From Chitinophaga sp. E66 (GTDB lineage: Bacteria > Bacteroidota > Bacteroidia > Chitinophagales > Chitinophagaceae): 64,000 nucleotides of DNA. Where the stretch lies: the NCBI GenBank assembly GCA_019285755.1, contig CP079103.1:744001-808000 (forward strand), written 5' to 3'. The position numbers and the translations under genes were made by a program. The number at the start of each line of letters is the position of its first letter. Within the stretch, counting starts at the first letter, position 1. Below the pieces are notes generated by a model. That model did no database searches and was not told the origin of the DNA. It saw only the letters and a list, made by a program, of their open reading frames with translations. This document shows, piece by piece, positions 32,251-42,925 of this stretch.

Positions 32251-33174
32251 ATGAAGCAGATTGTACTTTTGATGATCGGGCTGGCCATGACAGGCGCGGC
32301 CTTTGCACAGGATGCGGCGCCTTCGCCGGAGAGGATCCAATCTACCGTGAACTATCTGGCATCCGACAAGCTCAAGGGCCGCGGTACGGAGACGAAAGGC
32401 GGGGAGCAGGCGGCAGCTTACGTGGAGAAACAATTCAAGGCCATTGGTCTGCAACCGGCGGTAGGCGGACAATTTTTCCAGCAATTCGTGTTTGCCCGGG
32501 GTAAACATTACAACCTGCATAGCAAAAACGTAATCGGTTATATCGACAACGGTGCATCACGAACCGTGATCATCGGTGCGCATTATGATCACCTGGGCCA
32601 TGGGGAGCTGTTCAATGGCCGCTATCCTAATGAGATACACAACGGGGCGGACGACAATGCATCCGGCGTGGCGGGGCTCCTGGAGCTGGCCAGGCATTAC
32701 CAGGGTAATGGCGTGAAGGAGCCGTTCAATTTCATGTTTATCGCTTTTTGGGGTGAGGAGCTCGGTCTGCATGGGTCGAAGTACTACACCCGTTATCCGT
32801 TAGATTCGTTGAACAAGGTGCAGTTTATGCTGAACATGGATATGATCGGCAGATATAATCCTGAGCGCGGAGTGGGCTTCGGCGGTTATGGTACGGCGAA
32901 GGAGTGGCCTGAAATTTTCAAAGGCGTGCAGGATGGGGGCATTAAGTTCTTTACGGACGGCTCAGGCAAGGGCGGCAGCGATCACCATAGCTTTTATGTT
33001 GCAGGCGTTCCGGTGTTGTTCCTGCATACCGGCGGGCATGATGATTATCATAAACCTACTGACGATGCGCCGAAGGTAGATGCTATAGCGGAAGCGGGTA
33101 TTCTGAAAATCGCCATCCAGCTGATTGATAACGCCATGAAATTTGAGCGGCTGACTTATGTAACGCAGGATTGA
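32251..33174 (+). CDS. M28-family zinc aminopeptidase, secreted
   Basis: Signal peptide (MKQIVLLMIGLAMTGAAFAQ). Zinc ligands and catalytic residues in order: H and D in IIGAHYDHLGHG, D in HNGADDNASGV, E-E in FWGEELGLHGS, D in LNMDMIGR and H in HTGGHDDYHKP. ~307 aa from ATG 32251; the in-frame ATG at 32221 lies in the terminator and was rejected. Releases N-terminal residues from peptides, probably in the periplasm or outside. Intact frame; own terminator follows. Confidence 0.92.
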   Translation: MKQIVLLMIGLAMTGAAFAQDAAPSPERIQSTVNYLASDKLKGRGTETKGGEQAAAYVEKQFKAIGLQPAVGGQFFQQFVFARGKHYNLHSKNVIGYIDNGASRTVIIGAHYDHLGHGELFNGRYPNEIHNGADDNASGVAGLLELARHYQGNGVKEPFNFMFIAFWGEELGLHGSKYYTRYPLDSLNKVQFMLNMDMIGRYNPERGVGFGGYGTAKEWPEIFKGVQDGGIKFFTDGSGKGGSDHHSFYVAGVPVLFLHTGGHDDYHKPTDDAPKVDAIAEAGILKIAIQLIDNAMKFERLTYVTQD

Positions 33175-33196
33175 TAATTAAATTATTCAGCATATG

Positions 33197-33227
33197 GGGA
33201 GCGTACCGGCTATGGTACGCTCTTTTT
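33197..33227 (+). terminator. Terminator of the M28 peptidase gene
   Basis: GAGCGTACC, 6-nt loop, GGTACGCTC, then TTTTT. Confidence 0.85.
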
Positions 33228-33420
33228 ACGCCATGATTTACTGAAATCTCGGACTTACTAGAGATCGTCTCCGTATTCCGGAGATATTGCCGGTGTTTTT
33301 AGTCGGGTCGGATTGATCTGCCCGTTAATTTTACTCATCGATCATCTCTTTAAAACTGATTGTTATGTTAACGTCAATAAGCTGGGGAAACTCAACCGGA
33401 TATTTTTCCGTTACCTGCGG

Positions 33421-33775
33421 ATGGAGCGCAGACTTACTAAGGGGTCGGACATTCATGAGGAATTCCTGCAGCATCTCCGTAACGAACTGCCGGAACTATC
33501 TGCATCGATGCGCGCATTGGCGCAGGAGATCGTACGAAACAAGGACGTATTTACCAGGGGAATTGGCAGAAGCAACCGCAAAGGAAGTTCTGCCCTGCAT
33601 TTTCGTAGCGCTTTCTTTCTGCCGGGAATTGCGGTCGTCGGAGCTGTTGAAGGATGTGGTAAAGGAAATAGATGGCGTGGCGCGTGAAATATGCGCGATG
33701 CAGGATGCTGTGATGGACCTGTTTCATGCACATGGCGGAGGCTGTATCCGATTGGGATGGATTTGTTACAATTAA
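33421..33775 (+). CDS. Uncharacterised ~118-aa helical protein upstream of panA (frame break)
   Basis: Starts MERRLTKGSDIHEEFLQHL at ATG 33421. A two-base loss near 33557 switches frame; the joined product continues ELAEATAKEVLPCIFVALSF and ends LGWICYN. Mostly alpha-helical by appearance, with three Cys in the C-terminal half and no signal peptide. Not recognised. Its stop is 8 bases before the Panacea antitoxin ATG on the same strand, so it is probably in the same operon and may be an accessory or regulatory part of the module. Confidence 0.5.
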
Positions 33776-33783
33776 ATTTAACT

Positions 33784-34265
33784 ATGGTATACACGGCTAA
33801 TCAAATAGCCAGCTGGTTTCTGGCCAGCCTGGACACGAATGCGGGTGATACGATTTCTCCGCTGAAACTACAGAAGTTGATATACTACGCGCAGGCATGG
33901 CATCTCGTTCATTTTGACAAGACATTATTTAAGGATAAAATTGAAGCGTGGTCACATGGGCCCGTGGTTCCTGCAATATATGAGCGCTTTGATAACGAAT
34001 GCAGAGAAAGTATATCTTTTGAGAAGCGATACGATAAGCGGCATAAATACCCTAAAATGCCGATTGAATTGGACGACTTTCTTGAAGAAATTCATGTGAA
34101 ATATGGAGAGCACTCTGCATGGTACCGGAATCCTTGGTGAAGAAAGAGTTACCCTGGCGAAAGGCAAGAAATGGGTTTCATGGATTAATGCGCTGTCATA
34201 ATGAAATTACACACGAATCCATGAAAATTTTTTACACAAAACTGTTATATGAAAAAACGCCCTGA
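33784..34265 (+). CDS. panA: Panacea-domain antitoxin (SocA-like, DUF4065; one frame break)
   Basis: Motifs of the Panacea/SocA family: YTANQIASWFLASLDT, TISPLKLQKLIYYAQAWHLV and KIEAWSHGPVVPAIYERF. One missing G near 34124 cuts the frame; in the restored frame the end reads LVKKELPWRKARNG and NEITHESMKIFYTKL, the normal family C-terminus, giving 160 aa. Panacea domains are known to neutralise many unrelated toxins encoded next to them. The downstream gene overlaps it by 17 bases, as in two-gene toxin-antitoxin operons. Confidence 0.85.
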
Positions 34266-34677
34266 AAAGGGATTTATTGATTCATCCGTTGTTGATAACC
34301 CAATTAAAATGAACGCAGGAAATGCGTCTGGCGACAGAATCAATATCTCTGTTTCGATCACTTATTTGCAATATCGTTTCGAGTGCTTCTCTGACTGGGA
34401 AAAGCAGGAGATGAAGATATTTTGGCGATTTGTTGAAAAGCTGAAACAATTTACCTGGAATGAGCTGCTTCAGAATGGCGGCGGACAACAATCCGGTTTT
34501 AGGATGACGAAAATTTCCAGGCGATTGTATCCATCAGGAGGATATATTCAGGGTATTGACGTTGAAAAGGAAATATTCGAGTTAAGGGTTGATGGAAAGA
34601 AGCGGGTACATGGATGCCGGGTAGGTGACATGTTCCATCTTTGTTGGCTCGACAGGAACCATCTTATCTGCTCATAA
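34249..34677 (+). CDS. Putative toxin paired with the Panacea antitoxin, 142 aa
   Basis: ATG 34249 lies inside the end of panA (17-base overlap, different frame), implying translational coupling. The N-terminus is polar. The C-terminal half (KLKQFTWNELLQNGG, then FELRVDGKKRVHGCRVGD and FHLCWLDRNHLIC) resembles the beta-sheet core of RelE/HigB-type mRNA-cleaving toxins with a closing Asp-x-x-His, but I cannot place it in a named family. Frame intact. A bidirectional terminator follows at once. Confidence 0.65.
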   Translation: MKKRPEKGFIDSSVVDNPIKMNAGNASGDRINISVSITYLQYRFECFSDWEKQEMKIFWRFVEKLKQFTWNELLQNGGGQQSGFRMTKISRRLYPSGGYIQGIDVEKEIFELRVDGKKRVHGCRVGDMFHLCWLDRNHLICS

Positions 34678-34712
34678 AAAAAGAGCGTGCATTTTTGGTA
34701 CACGCTCTTTTA
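34676..34712. terminator. Bidirectional terminator
   Basis: AAGAGCGTG...CACGCTCTT with AAAAAAA on the left and TTT on the right, between the toxin and the convergent PBP gene. Confidence 0.8.
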
Positions 34713-34718
34713 ATATCC

Positions 34719-37153
34719 TTAGTTATTACTTTTTGGCTTGGGTGGCATCTGGGCTTTAGGCTGTGAGCTGCCCTGTTGTTGCGGCTGAGGTTCATCGCGC
34801 TTGGGAGCTTTTTCTTTAGGAGTTTCCTTTGCGGGTTCCTTTTGCTCTTTGGGCGCTTCCTTCGGTTGTTGTTCCACAGGTTCACCATAAGCGCCAACAT
34901 CGATGCTTTCATAGTCGCTGGCGCCGCCATTCCCTACGTCTTCAGCTTCGGCTCCGGGCTGTATGTTATTTTCGTAGTTGAAGTAAAGATCGTTGTGCAT
35001 GTTGGGCGGCACAGGGAATTTAGAATTCGGGTCGATGCCGAGGGTTTTATCTGCATATACCTTCTGCATGAACATCGCGAAGATCGGCAGGCCGGTATTG
35101 GCGCCCTGGCCGAGAGCGGTGCTGCTGAAGCGGAGATAGTTGTTGTCGCAACCCACCCATGCGCCAGCTAACAGCTGCGGGGTATATCCGAGAAACCAGC
35201 CATCCGTGTTATCGTTGGTAGTACCGGTCTTGCCGGCAACTTCGCCGGGGATGTTGTAACGGAAACGCATCCGCGCACCGGTACCGCCGGGGGCGGTTAC
35301 GCCTTCCATCATCTTCACCATCGTATAGGCATCGATCTCGCTGATCACTTCTTTCTTTTCCGGAACATATGTTTCGAGGATATTGCCGAAGCGGTCTTCG
35401 ATACGGGTGATGTAGATAGGCGTCGTAATTACCCCGCGTGCAGGGAACATCGTATAGGCCCTCAACATGTCATAGAGCGAAATTGTGGAAACACCCAGTG
35501 CGATCGAGGGATACGGTTCAATCTTGGTAGACTGGAAGCCGATCTTATCATTCGCGAAATTGGCAAACGACTTCGCGCCGAACTGTTTGATGAGATAAGC
35601 GCTCACCAGGTTAAGTGATTTCGCCAGCGCGCCCGCCATGGAAATGGAACCGCCCACACTCCCTTCGGAGTTACGGGAAAGCGTCCAGTTGCCGATGGTA
35701 ACCGGCTCGTTCGGCAGCATGGTATTAGGGTTGAACCCATTCATCAACGCAAAGAGATACAGGAACGGCTTGAACGTAGAACCTACCTGGCGCGTGGTCT
35801 TGTAAACGTGGTCGTTTTTGAAGTAACGGAAATCAGGTCCGCCTACCCAGGCTTTGATCTCGCCGCTTTCAGGGTCCATCGCCATAAAACCGGACTGGAG
35901 AATGGCACGGTGATATTTGATGGAATCGAGCGGCGTCATTACCGTGTCGATGTCATTCTGGTCAGTATTGGTATAGCTCCTCCAGGAGAATGCCTTCATC
36001 TTTACCGGAGTGTTGAACGCTTTTTCGATTTCTTCATCGGTAGCCTCTTCCTCTTTCATACTGCGATAGCGGTCGGTATCCTTAATAAAGTTCTGCAGGT
36101 CCTTAGAGGCAATAGGACCGGTCCAGATCTTGCCGGATTTGATATTGGACTGCTGCTGGAACGACTTCTGAAGATCTTTCAGGTGATGCGCCACCGCTTC
36201 CTCGGCATACAGCTGCATGCGGGGATTGATGGTAGTATAAATTTTCAGGCCGTCGCGGTAAAGGTTATATTCCGTGCCGTCGGGTTTTTTATGCTCTTTG
36301 CACCAGGTCTTAAGCTCGCTGCGGAGAACTTCCCGGAAGTAGGGAGCCAGGCCTTTGTTGTGGTCAAGCTTGTTATAACGTAGCACGATAGGGCGCTGCT
36401 GGGCAGCGGCTCCTCCGCACTGGTAATATATCCTTCGCTCACCATGTTGGCGATTACCGTATTACGGCGTTGGAGCGCATCAACAGGGTTGCGGCGGGGA
36501 TTGTAAAGGGTGGAACCTTTCAGCATCCCTACCAGCGTAGCCGCTTCTTCAACAGACAGTCGTGACGGATCTTTACTGAAGAAAGTCCGCGCACCATTTT
36601 CGATCCCATAAACATTATCACCGAATGCTACCGTGTTAAGGTAAAGCGTAATGATTTCCTTTTTGGTCAGATTGCGTTCCAGCTTAATGGCGATCACCCA
36701 CTCGGAGAGCTTCTGGAAAGAGCGGACAACGATGTTGCGTGCACGGGTCTTTCCTTCGCCATCTTGCTGGAGATTGAGCGCCAGCTGCTGGGTAATGGTA
36801 GAGGACCCACGCTTTTTACCGATCAGCAGGTAAAACGGGATCGCGGCCGTGGCTTTGGCGTCGATACCGGAGTGACTGTAAAAGTTACGGTCTTCTGTTG
36901 CCAGGAGGGCATTAATGACGTTAGGGGATATATCCTTGTAGTCGATATTGGAACGGTCTACCTGGAGGTATTTACCCATGATGGTACCGTCTTCAGCAAT
37001 TACTTCAGAGGCGAGGGCAGTACGCGGGTTCTCCAGTTCTTCCATGCTGGGCATATGTCCGATGATACGGAGATTGATCAGCAGGAGGAGGAGCAGGAAC
37101 AAGCCGACCCCACATCCAAAGGTCACCCATAATATTTTTACGGATTTTCTCAT
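34719..37153 (-). CDS. mrcA: Penicillin-binding protein 1A, bifunctional (one frame break)
   Basis: Polymerises and cross-links peptidoglycan. One N-terminal membrane helix (VTFGCGVGLFLLLLLLINL), a glycosyltransferase 51 domain with catalytic Glu in LATEDRNFYSHSGID and RGSSTITQQLALNL, then a transpeptidase domain: SxxK in VGSTFKPFLYLFAL, SxN in KSLNLVSAYLI and KTG in VAGKTGTTNDNTDGWFLGY. Pro/Lys/Gln-rich C-terminal tail. One missing base near 36400 splits it; ~811 aa. Last gene after sprE on the minus strand. Confidence 0.94.
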
Positions 37154-37254
37154 ATGTTAAAAAGTGTAAAACAGTCTGTTTAGTGCAATATTATGCTTTT
37201 TCCCCTGCGTTTCATAGGCCGGGCGGCATAGCTTACCAGTTTGTCTCGCAAATA

Positions 37255-40200
37255 TTATTCCGTTATGTAGTTGTTGCCGAAGAATTTGCGGTAGCCTTCC
37301 AGGTCTTTGGTATTATTTAACAGAATGAAATTCTCGCGTGAAATAATGAACATCCGGTAGTCTGTGGGCCGTATCCGGGGATAATGACCTCACTGGCCAC
37401 CCTCGTCACCTCATCGAAGTATGTAAGTGCTTTATTTTCATCGGGAAACAGCCGGACGATCACCATGATCTCATTTGGCGTCAGGGCGTACATGCTAGTT
37501 TGCAACTGCTGGGCAGCATGTTTTTCAGTGTTGTATTTGGAGAATTGGGCTACGGCTTCATCAATCAGCACTTTAGACACCCGCTCGAAGTGGATCACCA
37601 CAAAGTGCGGAATAGCTGACTTTTCGTCGCCCAGCTGGTAAGGCGTTACCGGTTTTACAGGCGCCGGCGGCGGTGTGTTGGCTACTGCAGCAGCGGAATC
37701 TGCCTTTGCTTTCAATGCCAGCGAGTCCGGCAGGTTGGGCGTAGGCGTCTGCCAGGGTATCGTATCCGGATGTTCTCGTCCACCATCGCCGCGCCGGTGC
37801 TGTCGCGCTTGATTTCCAGGTTGGTCAGGTAGTCGGTCAGCTGCTGACGGCGTTCCAGCGCGTCCTGAATGGATTTAGCCTGTGCCAGGATGGCTTCTTC
37901 ACCGGGATATTTGGTGATCACGGAAGCGATCGCAGCTTTGCCTTCATCTTCCGGGCGGGTTTTAATGATCGCCATGGCTTCCAGCAGGTCGAATTTGGGC
38001 TGAAGGGAGCTATAGCCTACTGTGGAATCCGACAATTTGCGTAAAACGAAGATAGTGTCGTAGTTCCCGTTTCGGAAGGCGTCATAGGCCGATTCGTAAA
38101 TCGCCGCGGCTGCCTGCGTTTTTCTTTATCGCCGCTGCTCTGAAGGCCGTGCGTCAGGATGCTGGCATATTGCGTACCGGCGTACTGGTTCAGGATCTGA
38201 TTTTTAAATTTGGCAGCCTGGTCGTTGTGGTTCAGTTTGTTATGCCAGGCATACAAGCTGTATAAGACTTCCACCTTGCGGGGATGCTCAGGAAGCGGGT
38301 CAGCAACGTATCATATGTGAGGATGCCTTCGCGGGTATCGTCCAGCTTGTCGTTGTAAAGTTTGCCCAGGTCAAAATAGGCATCTTCCTGCCGGCCGCGG
38401 GAAGCCTGCAGTTTTCGGGGTGTCCGGAAGCTGCGACGCAAGCAGGCCGGTGTTAATACTGTCTGCAGGTAGGTTGGCGATGGAAGCAGCGCCTGTTGCG
38501 GCTGAATCTTCGGTTTGCCCGCCTGGCAGGTTATTGTTGTTATTGCCCGCAAGCAGGGCGCCGGATTGCTGGCTGCGGCGCCAGTTATCGCCCAGGGCGC
38601 GGTTACCCCAGCGACGGCGGAACTCACTGTAGCCGGTTGATTTGTTATTCTGATTATAGAAATACCAATCGCCGCCTTCATTGTTTGGTCCGAAGGAGGG
38701 ATTGTTGTAATTGTTGGTCACAGCGAAAGCAGGTGGTGTCTGAACGGAAGTGCCGCCGCCTTTCTTGCCCCCTTCTCCGGGCGGTGGGTTCTTGGCGGCT
38801 TTGATGGCAGCTACCTGACGTACAAGGAACGAGTCCCGCATGGCGGGAGACAAGCTGGCGATATGCTGGAGGCTGTCTTCATCCCGGATGATCTGTACTT
38901 TCTCGGCCACGGCGCCCAGCGTCTCTTTACGGGCGTTTACGAGTTCCGCATCGTGGAAATCGGGTCCCATGATGGAAGCCGTGCTATCATAGTATCGTTG
39001 TGCGTCGCGGTAGGACTTCCGGGCATAGTAGATATCCGCCATCCCTTTGAATGTGAGGGTTTTCTGCAGCATGTTGGCGCTTTCCACCCGCAATGCTTTG
39101 TTCAGATAATCGATGGCACGGTCAGGATCTTCATTGGCGCAAAGTGCGGCCATATTATAGTAAATAGCGTCTCTGAAAGGGATGAAGCGTTCCTTGCGTA
39201 ACATGCTTTGCAGCGCGGCGATGCTCTCTTCCATGCTGCCTCCGTTCACTTTGGTATTGGCTTTGGCGATCTGTACGCGGGCGTTGAAGTCGATGGTTGC
39301 GTCGGGTTTGATGGCGATTACATCCCGGAAGGCAGACATGGCAGAATCGTATTTGTTCTGATGCACGTACAGCTGGCCCAGGATGTAATACATCCGGGCT
39401 TTCTGGTCGCGGCCGCTGTTACCTTTCTTCAATGCAAGCTTCAGGGGCTCAATGGTTTCGGCGTACATCCCCTGTTTATAGAACTTCCAGGCCTGGAGTT
39501 CCGCCAGCTGGCCGTCGAGGCGGCGTGGGAAATAAGGATCGGTCTCCAGGATGTTGAGCAATGATTGCGCTTCGTCATGCTTGTTCTGTTCGATGAGCGT
39601 GCGCGACTGCCAGAGGAAGGCGTCGTTCCGGGCAACGGTATGCCTGAATTGGCGGGCATACCAGGTCTTTTCCTTTTCCTTTGAGGAAATAGACAGCAGA
39701 TCGTTCTGGCTGCTGCCTACTACTGCGTTATAATCGGATTTCTTTTTAGGCGCGAAGGTGGTATTGATAAACTGGAAGGTGTTGGCGGCATTCTCCCAGT
39801 CGCCCTTGTAATAATAGGCTTTCCCTACGAGAAGGTAGCAATCGTCGATCCAACGGCCACGGGGATCATGGATCTGAACGGCTACAGATGCTTTCTGCAC
39901 GACGGAATCCAGTTCATTGACGTCCAGATTCAGTTTTTCGACGGTGAAGGGGTAGAAGGGGAGGAATACGTTGTAATTATCCTGCCGCTGGTTGTTGATG
40001 CCGGTCAGCACTTTCTCCAGCTTCAGTTTGGCGTGGTAGTAATAGTTATACCGGGTCACGGTGTTCTGAACCACCCTGCGGGTGACGGTGAACGGCTTTG
40101 ATGCCATCTTTTCGGAAGGGGGCGCCGGTCTTCCACCTTGAGGGGCTTCTCGGGCCTGGCCGGGGTTTGGGAGGCAGGTTGGTCCTGCGCTGAAACCGGG

Positions 40201-40269
40201 AGGCGGCGGCCATAAAAATGCGCATCCCACCACACCGGCACGTAATAGAGATATATTAGAACAATGCAT
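37255..40269 (-). CDS. sprE: T9SS periplasmic lipoprotein SprE/PorW (several frame breaks)
   Basis: A component of type IX secretion and gliding. The start MHCSNISLLRAGVVGC gives a lipobox (VVGC) with the lipid-linked Cys at residue 16; the following ~40 residues may be distorted by a missing base. Many TPR-like repeats (GKAYYYKGDWENAANTF, LGQLYVHQNKYDSAMSAF, DAQRYYDSTASIM), an Asn/Gly-rich linker, FGPNNEGGDWYFYNQNNK and EFRRRWGNRALGDNWRRS, and the family-typical C-terminus MFIISRENFILLNNTKDLEG...FFGNNYI. Missing bases near 37373, 37765, 38115, 38290 and 38415; ~1006 aa. It supports export of cargo such as the protein at 2119. Confidence 0.9.
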
Positions 40270-40458
40270 GTAACGCCAGGTCGGTAATAACTTCTTTATT
40301 AACTATCTAAGGAAAAAATATTTTAAAGATAGCATAATTTTTTTCAGGACTGTGCGTATAAGGGCTAACTTGGGGCAATTCAGAAATCGTCTTTACAAAT
40401 TATGAATTTTTGATGGATATTTCGGTAAAATCTTCAATCTTTACATTTTTGCAGAAAT

Positions 40459-40853
40459 ATGGCAACGGAAGACAAAAATAAGGGTAGAAGCCTCGACCGG
40501 TTAAACCACAAGTACCGGCTGGTGATCATGAACGACGATACCTATGAGGAAGTGACGGCTTTCCGCCTTTCCCGCATGAGCGTATATGTTGCGTTGAGCA
40601 CCCTGTTCGTGCTGCTGGTGGCCATTACGGTTGCAACGGTGGTCTTTACCCCCTGCGGTATTATATCCCGGGCTATGGTGATCTGAAGCAGCGTAAGGAA
40701 TTCATGCAGCTGAAAATGCGGACGGATTCCCTGGAGCGTGCCATTTCCACCCGAGACCGGTACCTGCAAAACCTGAAAGACGTAATCGGCGGAAATATCC
40801 AGCTGGATACCACCCAGCTAAAAGTCCCTACCGTTGAAAACAGTACTTATTAA
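40459..40853 (+). CDS. Membrane-anchored coiled-coil protein, ~131 aa (one frame break)
   Basis: Begins MATEDKNKGRSLDRLNHKYR, one membrane helix (VYVALSTLFVLLVAITVATVVF), then, after a restored C near 40653, YYIPGYGDLKQRKEFMQLKM and a helical stretch ending TVENSTY. The N-terminal part resembles that of Bacteroidota M23 peptidases involved in cell shape, but no peptidase domain is present. Sits 53 bases upstream of a bactofilin gene, consistent with a role in the cell envelope or cytoskeleton. Function unknown. Confidence 0.7.
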
Positions 40854-40906
40854 ACATTTTTTCACTATCTTACACCATCTTTATTAAAACGAAAACCTTC
40901 AGACCT

Positions 40907-41314
40907 ATGTTTAACCAAAGTAAGAAAAGTGAAGGCAAGAGCATTATGCCTTCCTCCAACATCAACCTTATTGGAAACGGAACAACTATCCAGGGAGACA
41001 TCGTGTGCGAAGGGGATATCCGGATCGATGGACAAGTGACTGGCCTGGTTTCTACCAAAGCGAAGATCGTGGTAGGGCCGGAAGGGGAGATCCTGGGCGA
41101 CCTGATCTGCCAGAGCGCCGATATTCTCGGTAAAGTAACCGGAATTATCAAAGTGGACGATTTATTGTTCCTGAAGGGCAATGCCCTCATCAAAGGCGAT
41201 ATTTACACGCAACATTTCGAAATGGAGCCGACCGTGAAATTTAACGGCCGCTGCTATATGGACCCGGCCGACGCGCCCCCGTGCGTACCGGTGCGGAAAT
41301 TAACGCAGACGTAA
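40907..41314 (+). CDS. Bactofilin (polymer-forming cytoskeletal protein)
   Basis: Bactofilin core: SNINLIGNGTTIQGDIVCEGD, IRIDGQVTGLVSTKAKIVVG, GEILGDLICQSADILGKV, LKGNALIKGDIYTQHFEME in overlapping pieces, a beta-helix of short repeats that polymerises without nucleotide. 135 aa as read. A C run at 41276 may have lost a base; the alternative end (GAEINADVKHGRS) would overlap the next gene. I cannot decide between the two ends. Confidence 0.9.
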   Translation: MFNQSKKSEGKSIMPSSNINLIGNGTTIQGDIVCEGDIRIDGQVTGLVSTKAKIVVGPEGEILGDLICQSADILGKVTGIIKVDDLLFLKGNALIKGDIYTQHFEMEPTVKFNGRCYMDPADAPPCVPVRKLTQT

Positions 41315-41317
41315 AAC

Positions 41318-41548
41318 ATGGAAGATCCCTCGTCGAAGAAGAAACAGAAGCCATCTAACCTGCTGCTCCGGTATGCGGGGCTGGCCTTCCAAATGATGGC
41401 CTCCCTCGGTGTGGCGCTTTGGCTCGGTTACCTGCTGGATAAAAAGGTGAACATCGGTTTTCCTTTGTTCATGATCATTTTTTCTTTACTCGCTTTAGCC
41501 CTACTTTTGTGGCAAATTGTAAAAGATACCAGCAGGCATGACCGATAA
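41318..41548 (+). CDS. AtpZ/AtpI-family membrane protein
   Basis: 76 aa, two membrane helices (LAFQMMASLGVALWLGYLLD with the short K-KVNIGFPLF turn, then MIIFSLLALALLLWQIV), the AtpZ layout. AtpZ helps assemble or supply Mg/Ca to the F1Fo ATP synthase. In relatives it lies before atpB; the next gene here is another small membrane protein, with an 11-base overlap. Confidence 0.8.
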   Translation: MEDPSSKKKQKPSNLLLRYAGLAFQMMASLGVALWLGYLLDKKVNIGFPLFMIIFSLLALALLLWQIVKDTSRHDR

Positions 41549-41936
41549 ATTTATATTCTGGCTGGCGGCAGTGTTCGCAGCAATCACGGGTTTGTTGTTT
41601 TTGACGGAGAATGGATGGCTCGCCTCCATCGGGGTTCATTTTCCAATCCTTGTCATTGGCAACATCGTGCTCGCGCTCATTACCCTCATCAGCTTTTCCC
41701 TCAGCCGCAAAGGTCTTGCGGCCACGAACCCAAACGTGTTCGTGCGGTCGGTTTATGCCTCTACGCTGAGCAAACTCATGCTCTGCGTGGTAGGCATCGG
41801 CGTGTATGTACTTGTCAACCGCAGCCGCGTCAGCAAAGCCACCATCTTCATCCTGCTGTTCTTTTACCTCGTGTATACCGTGCTGGAAACCTGGCAGCTG
41901 TACCGCGCCAGCCTCCGGCAGAAGAAACCTGAGTAG
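41538..41936 (+). CDS. Four-helix membrane protein of the ATP synthase neighbourhood
   Basis: 132 aa with four hydrophobic segments (WLAAVFAAITGLLFL, FPILVIGNIVLALITLISF, LMLCVVGIGVYVLV, ATIFILLFFYLVYTVLETW). The start overlaps atpZ by 11 bases, so they are coupled. Possibly an AtpI-like protein, but I see no signature. atpB does not follow in this window. Confidence 0.65.
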   Translation: MTDKFIFWLAAVFAAITGLLFLTENGWLASIGVHFPILVIGNIVLALITLISFSLSRKGLAATNPNVFVRSVYASTLSKLMLCVVGIGVYVLVNRSRVSKATIFILLFFYLVYTVLETWQLYRASLRQKKPE

Positions 41937-41939
41937 CCG

Positions 41940-42558
41940 TTGAAGCAAGAACATCCTTTACAAGCACTGGCCGCCTACCTGCCGGATGGCACCTTCGAGC
42001 AGGTCATCGCCTACATCACACAGTACAGAGTACATCTCACTATTACCCGCGAGCGCCAGAGCATCCTCGGCGACTATCGCCACCCATTCCAGGGAAAGGC
42101 CACCGCATCAGCATCAATGGCGGCCTGAACAAATATGCTTTCCTCCTGACCCTCCTCCACGAAATCGCCCACCTTACCACCTTCAACATCTACGGGCACA
42201 GCGTGTCTGCTCACGGCCGTGAATGGAAAAATGAATATGGAAAGATACTGAAAGAGTTCGTTGGCAAGGGATACCTCCCGATCGATGTGGAGACCGCCGT
42301 CCGCAAAAGCCTCCACAATCCCGGCGCCACCTCCTGCTCCGACGAAGAGCTTATGCGCGTGCTCATGCGATACGACCGCAAAAAGAGAACCACTACCTGG
42401 TGGAACAACTCCCCGTCGGACAACTTTTCCGTACCAAAGACGGCCGGATATTCCGCCGTGGCCAGCAGGTACGCAAGCGCATCCGCTGCGAAGAAATTGA
42501 AAGCAAGCGGGTGTATCTTTTCAGCCCTGTTTATGAAGTGGAGCTAATTAGTGAGTAA
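41940..42558 (+). CDS. SprT-like zinc metallopeptidase (frame breaks)
   Basis: TTG 41940 start, three bases after the previous stop. Zinc motif HEIAH in LLTLLHEIAHLTTFNIYGH, with a later His in SAHGREWKNEYGKIL; these are the usual SprT/Spartan ligands. Missing bases near 42102 and 42393 (restoring HYLVEQLPVGQLFRTKDGR and QVRKRIRCEEIESKRVYLF) give ~206 aa ending YEVELISE. DNA-protein crosslink repair is the role of eukaryotic relatives; the bacterial role is unclear. Confidence 0.82.
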
Positions 42559-42760
42559 AACTGAAAAGCTAACCTGAATTTGGTGCGCAGATGCCCGGCA
42601 TTAAAGTGCCATGAACCAACTGATTCGGTATGGAATTTGTAATAAGTAGTTCATTATCAATATTAAGTCGCCTGTCTTAATTGCCCATATTATTATAATA
42701 TTTTTGTTGAACAGTCACACTTTTTCCTTCATATTTTCATAATCTACCATATTCCTCCTG
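42559..42760. other. A/T-rich spacer
   Basis: No coding frame, terminator or promoter of consensus quality seen after the SprT-like gene. Confidence 0.4.
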
Positions 42761-42795
42761 CACATCAAGTCCACATCAAGTCCGCATCAAGTCCA
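42761..42795 (+). repeat. Three tandem 11-bp repeats (CACATCAAGTC type)
   Basis: CACATCAAGTC, CACATCAAGTC and CGCATCAAGTC follow without spacers. Non-coding. The period equals that of the larger repeat at 14.5 kb. Confidence 0.8.
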
Positions 42796-42925
42796 CCTTT
42801 TCTCCACCCATCCTGCTATTATCCTACTATTGCCATTCGGTTATCCTTGCCTATCCCTTCTATCTAGTTTCCCTTTCACCTCTCTATCTCCCTTCTATTA
42901 CCCTCCTATCTTCCTTCCCTCTACG
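42796..42925 (+). other. Pyrimidine-rich tract
   Basis: About 130 bases with strong C/T bias on the plus strand (blocks such as CCCTTCTATTACCCTCCTAT), directly after the 11-bp repeats. No gene. Confidence 0.6.

Noticed and set aside
33784-34140. Shorter Panacea protein ending at 34140
   Set aside because: It would lack the conserved C-terminal PWxxAR...NEIT segment, which is present in the next frame after one base is restored.
42761-42795. CRISPR array
   Set aside because: The 11-bp repeats are too short and have no spacers; no cas gene is nearby.
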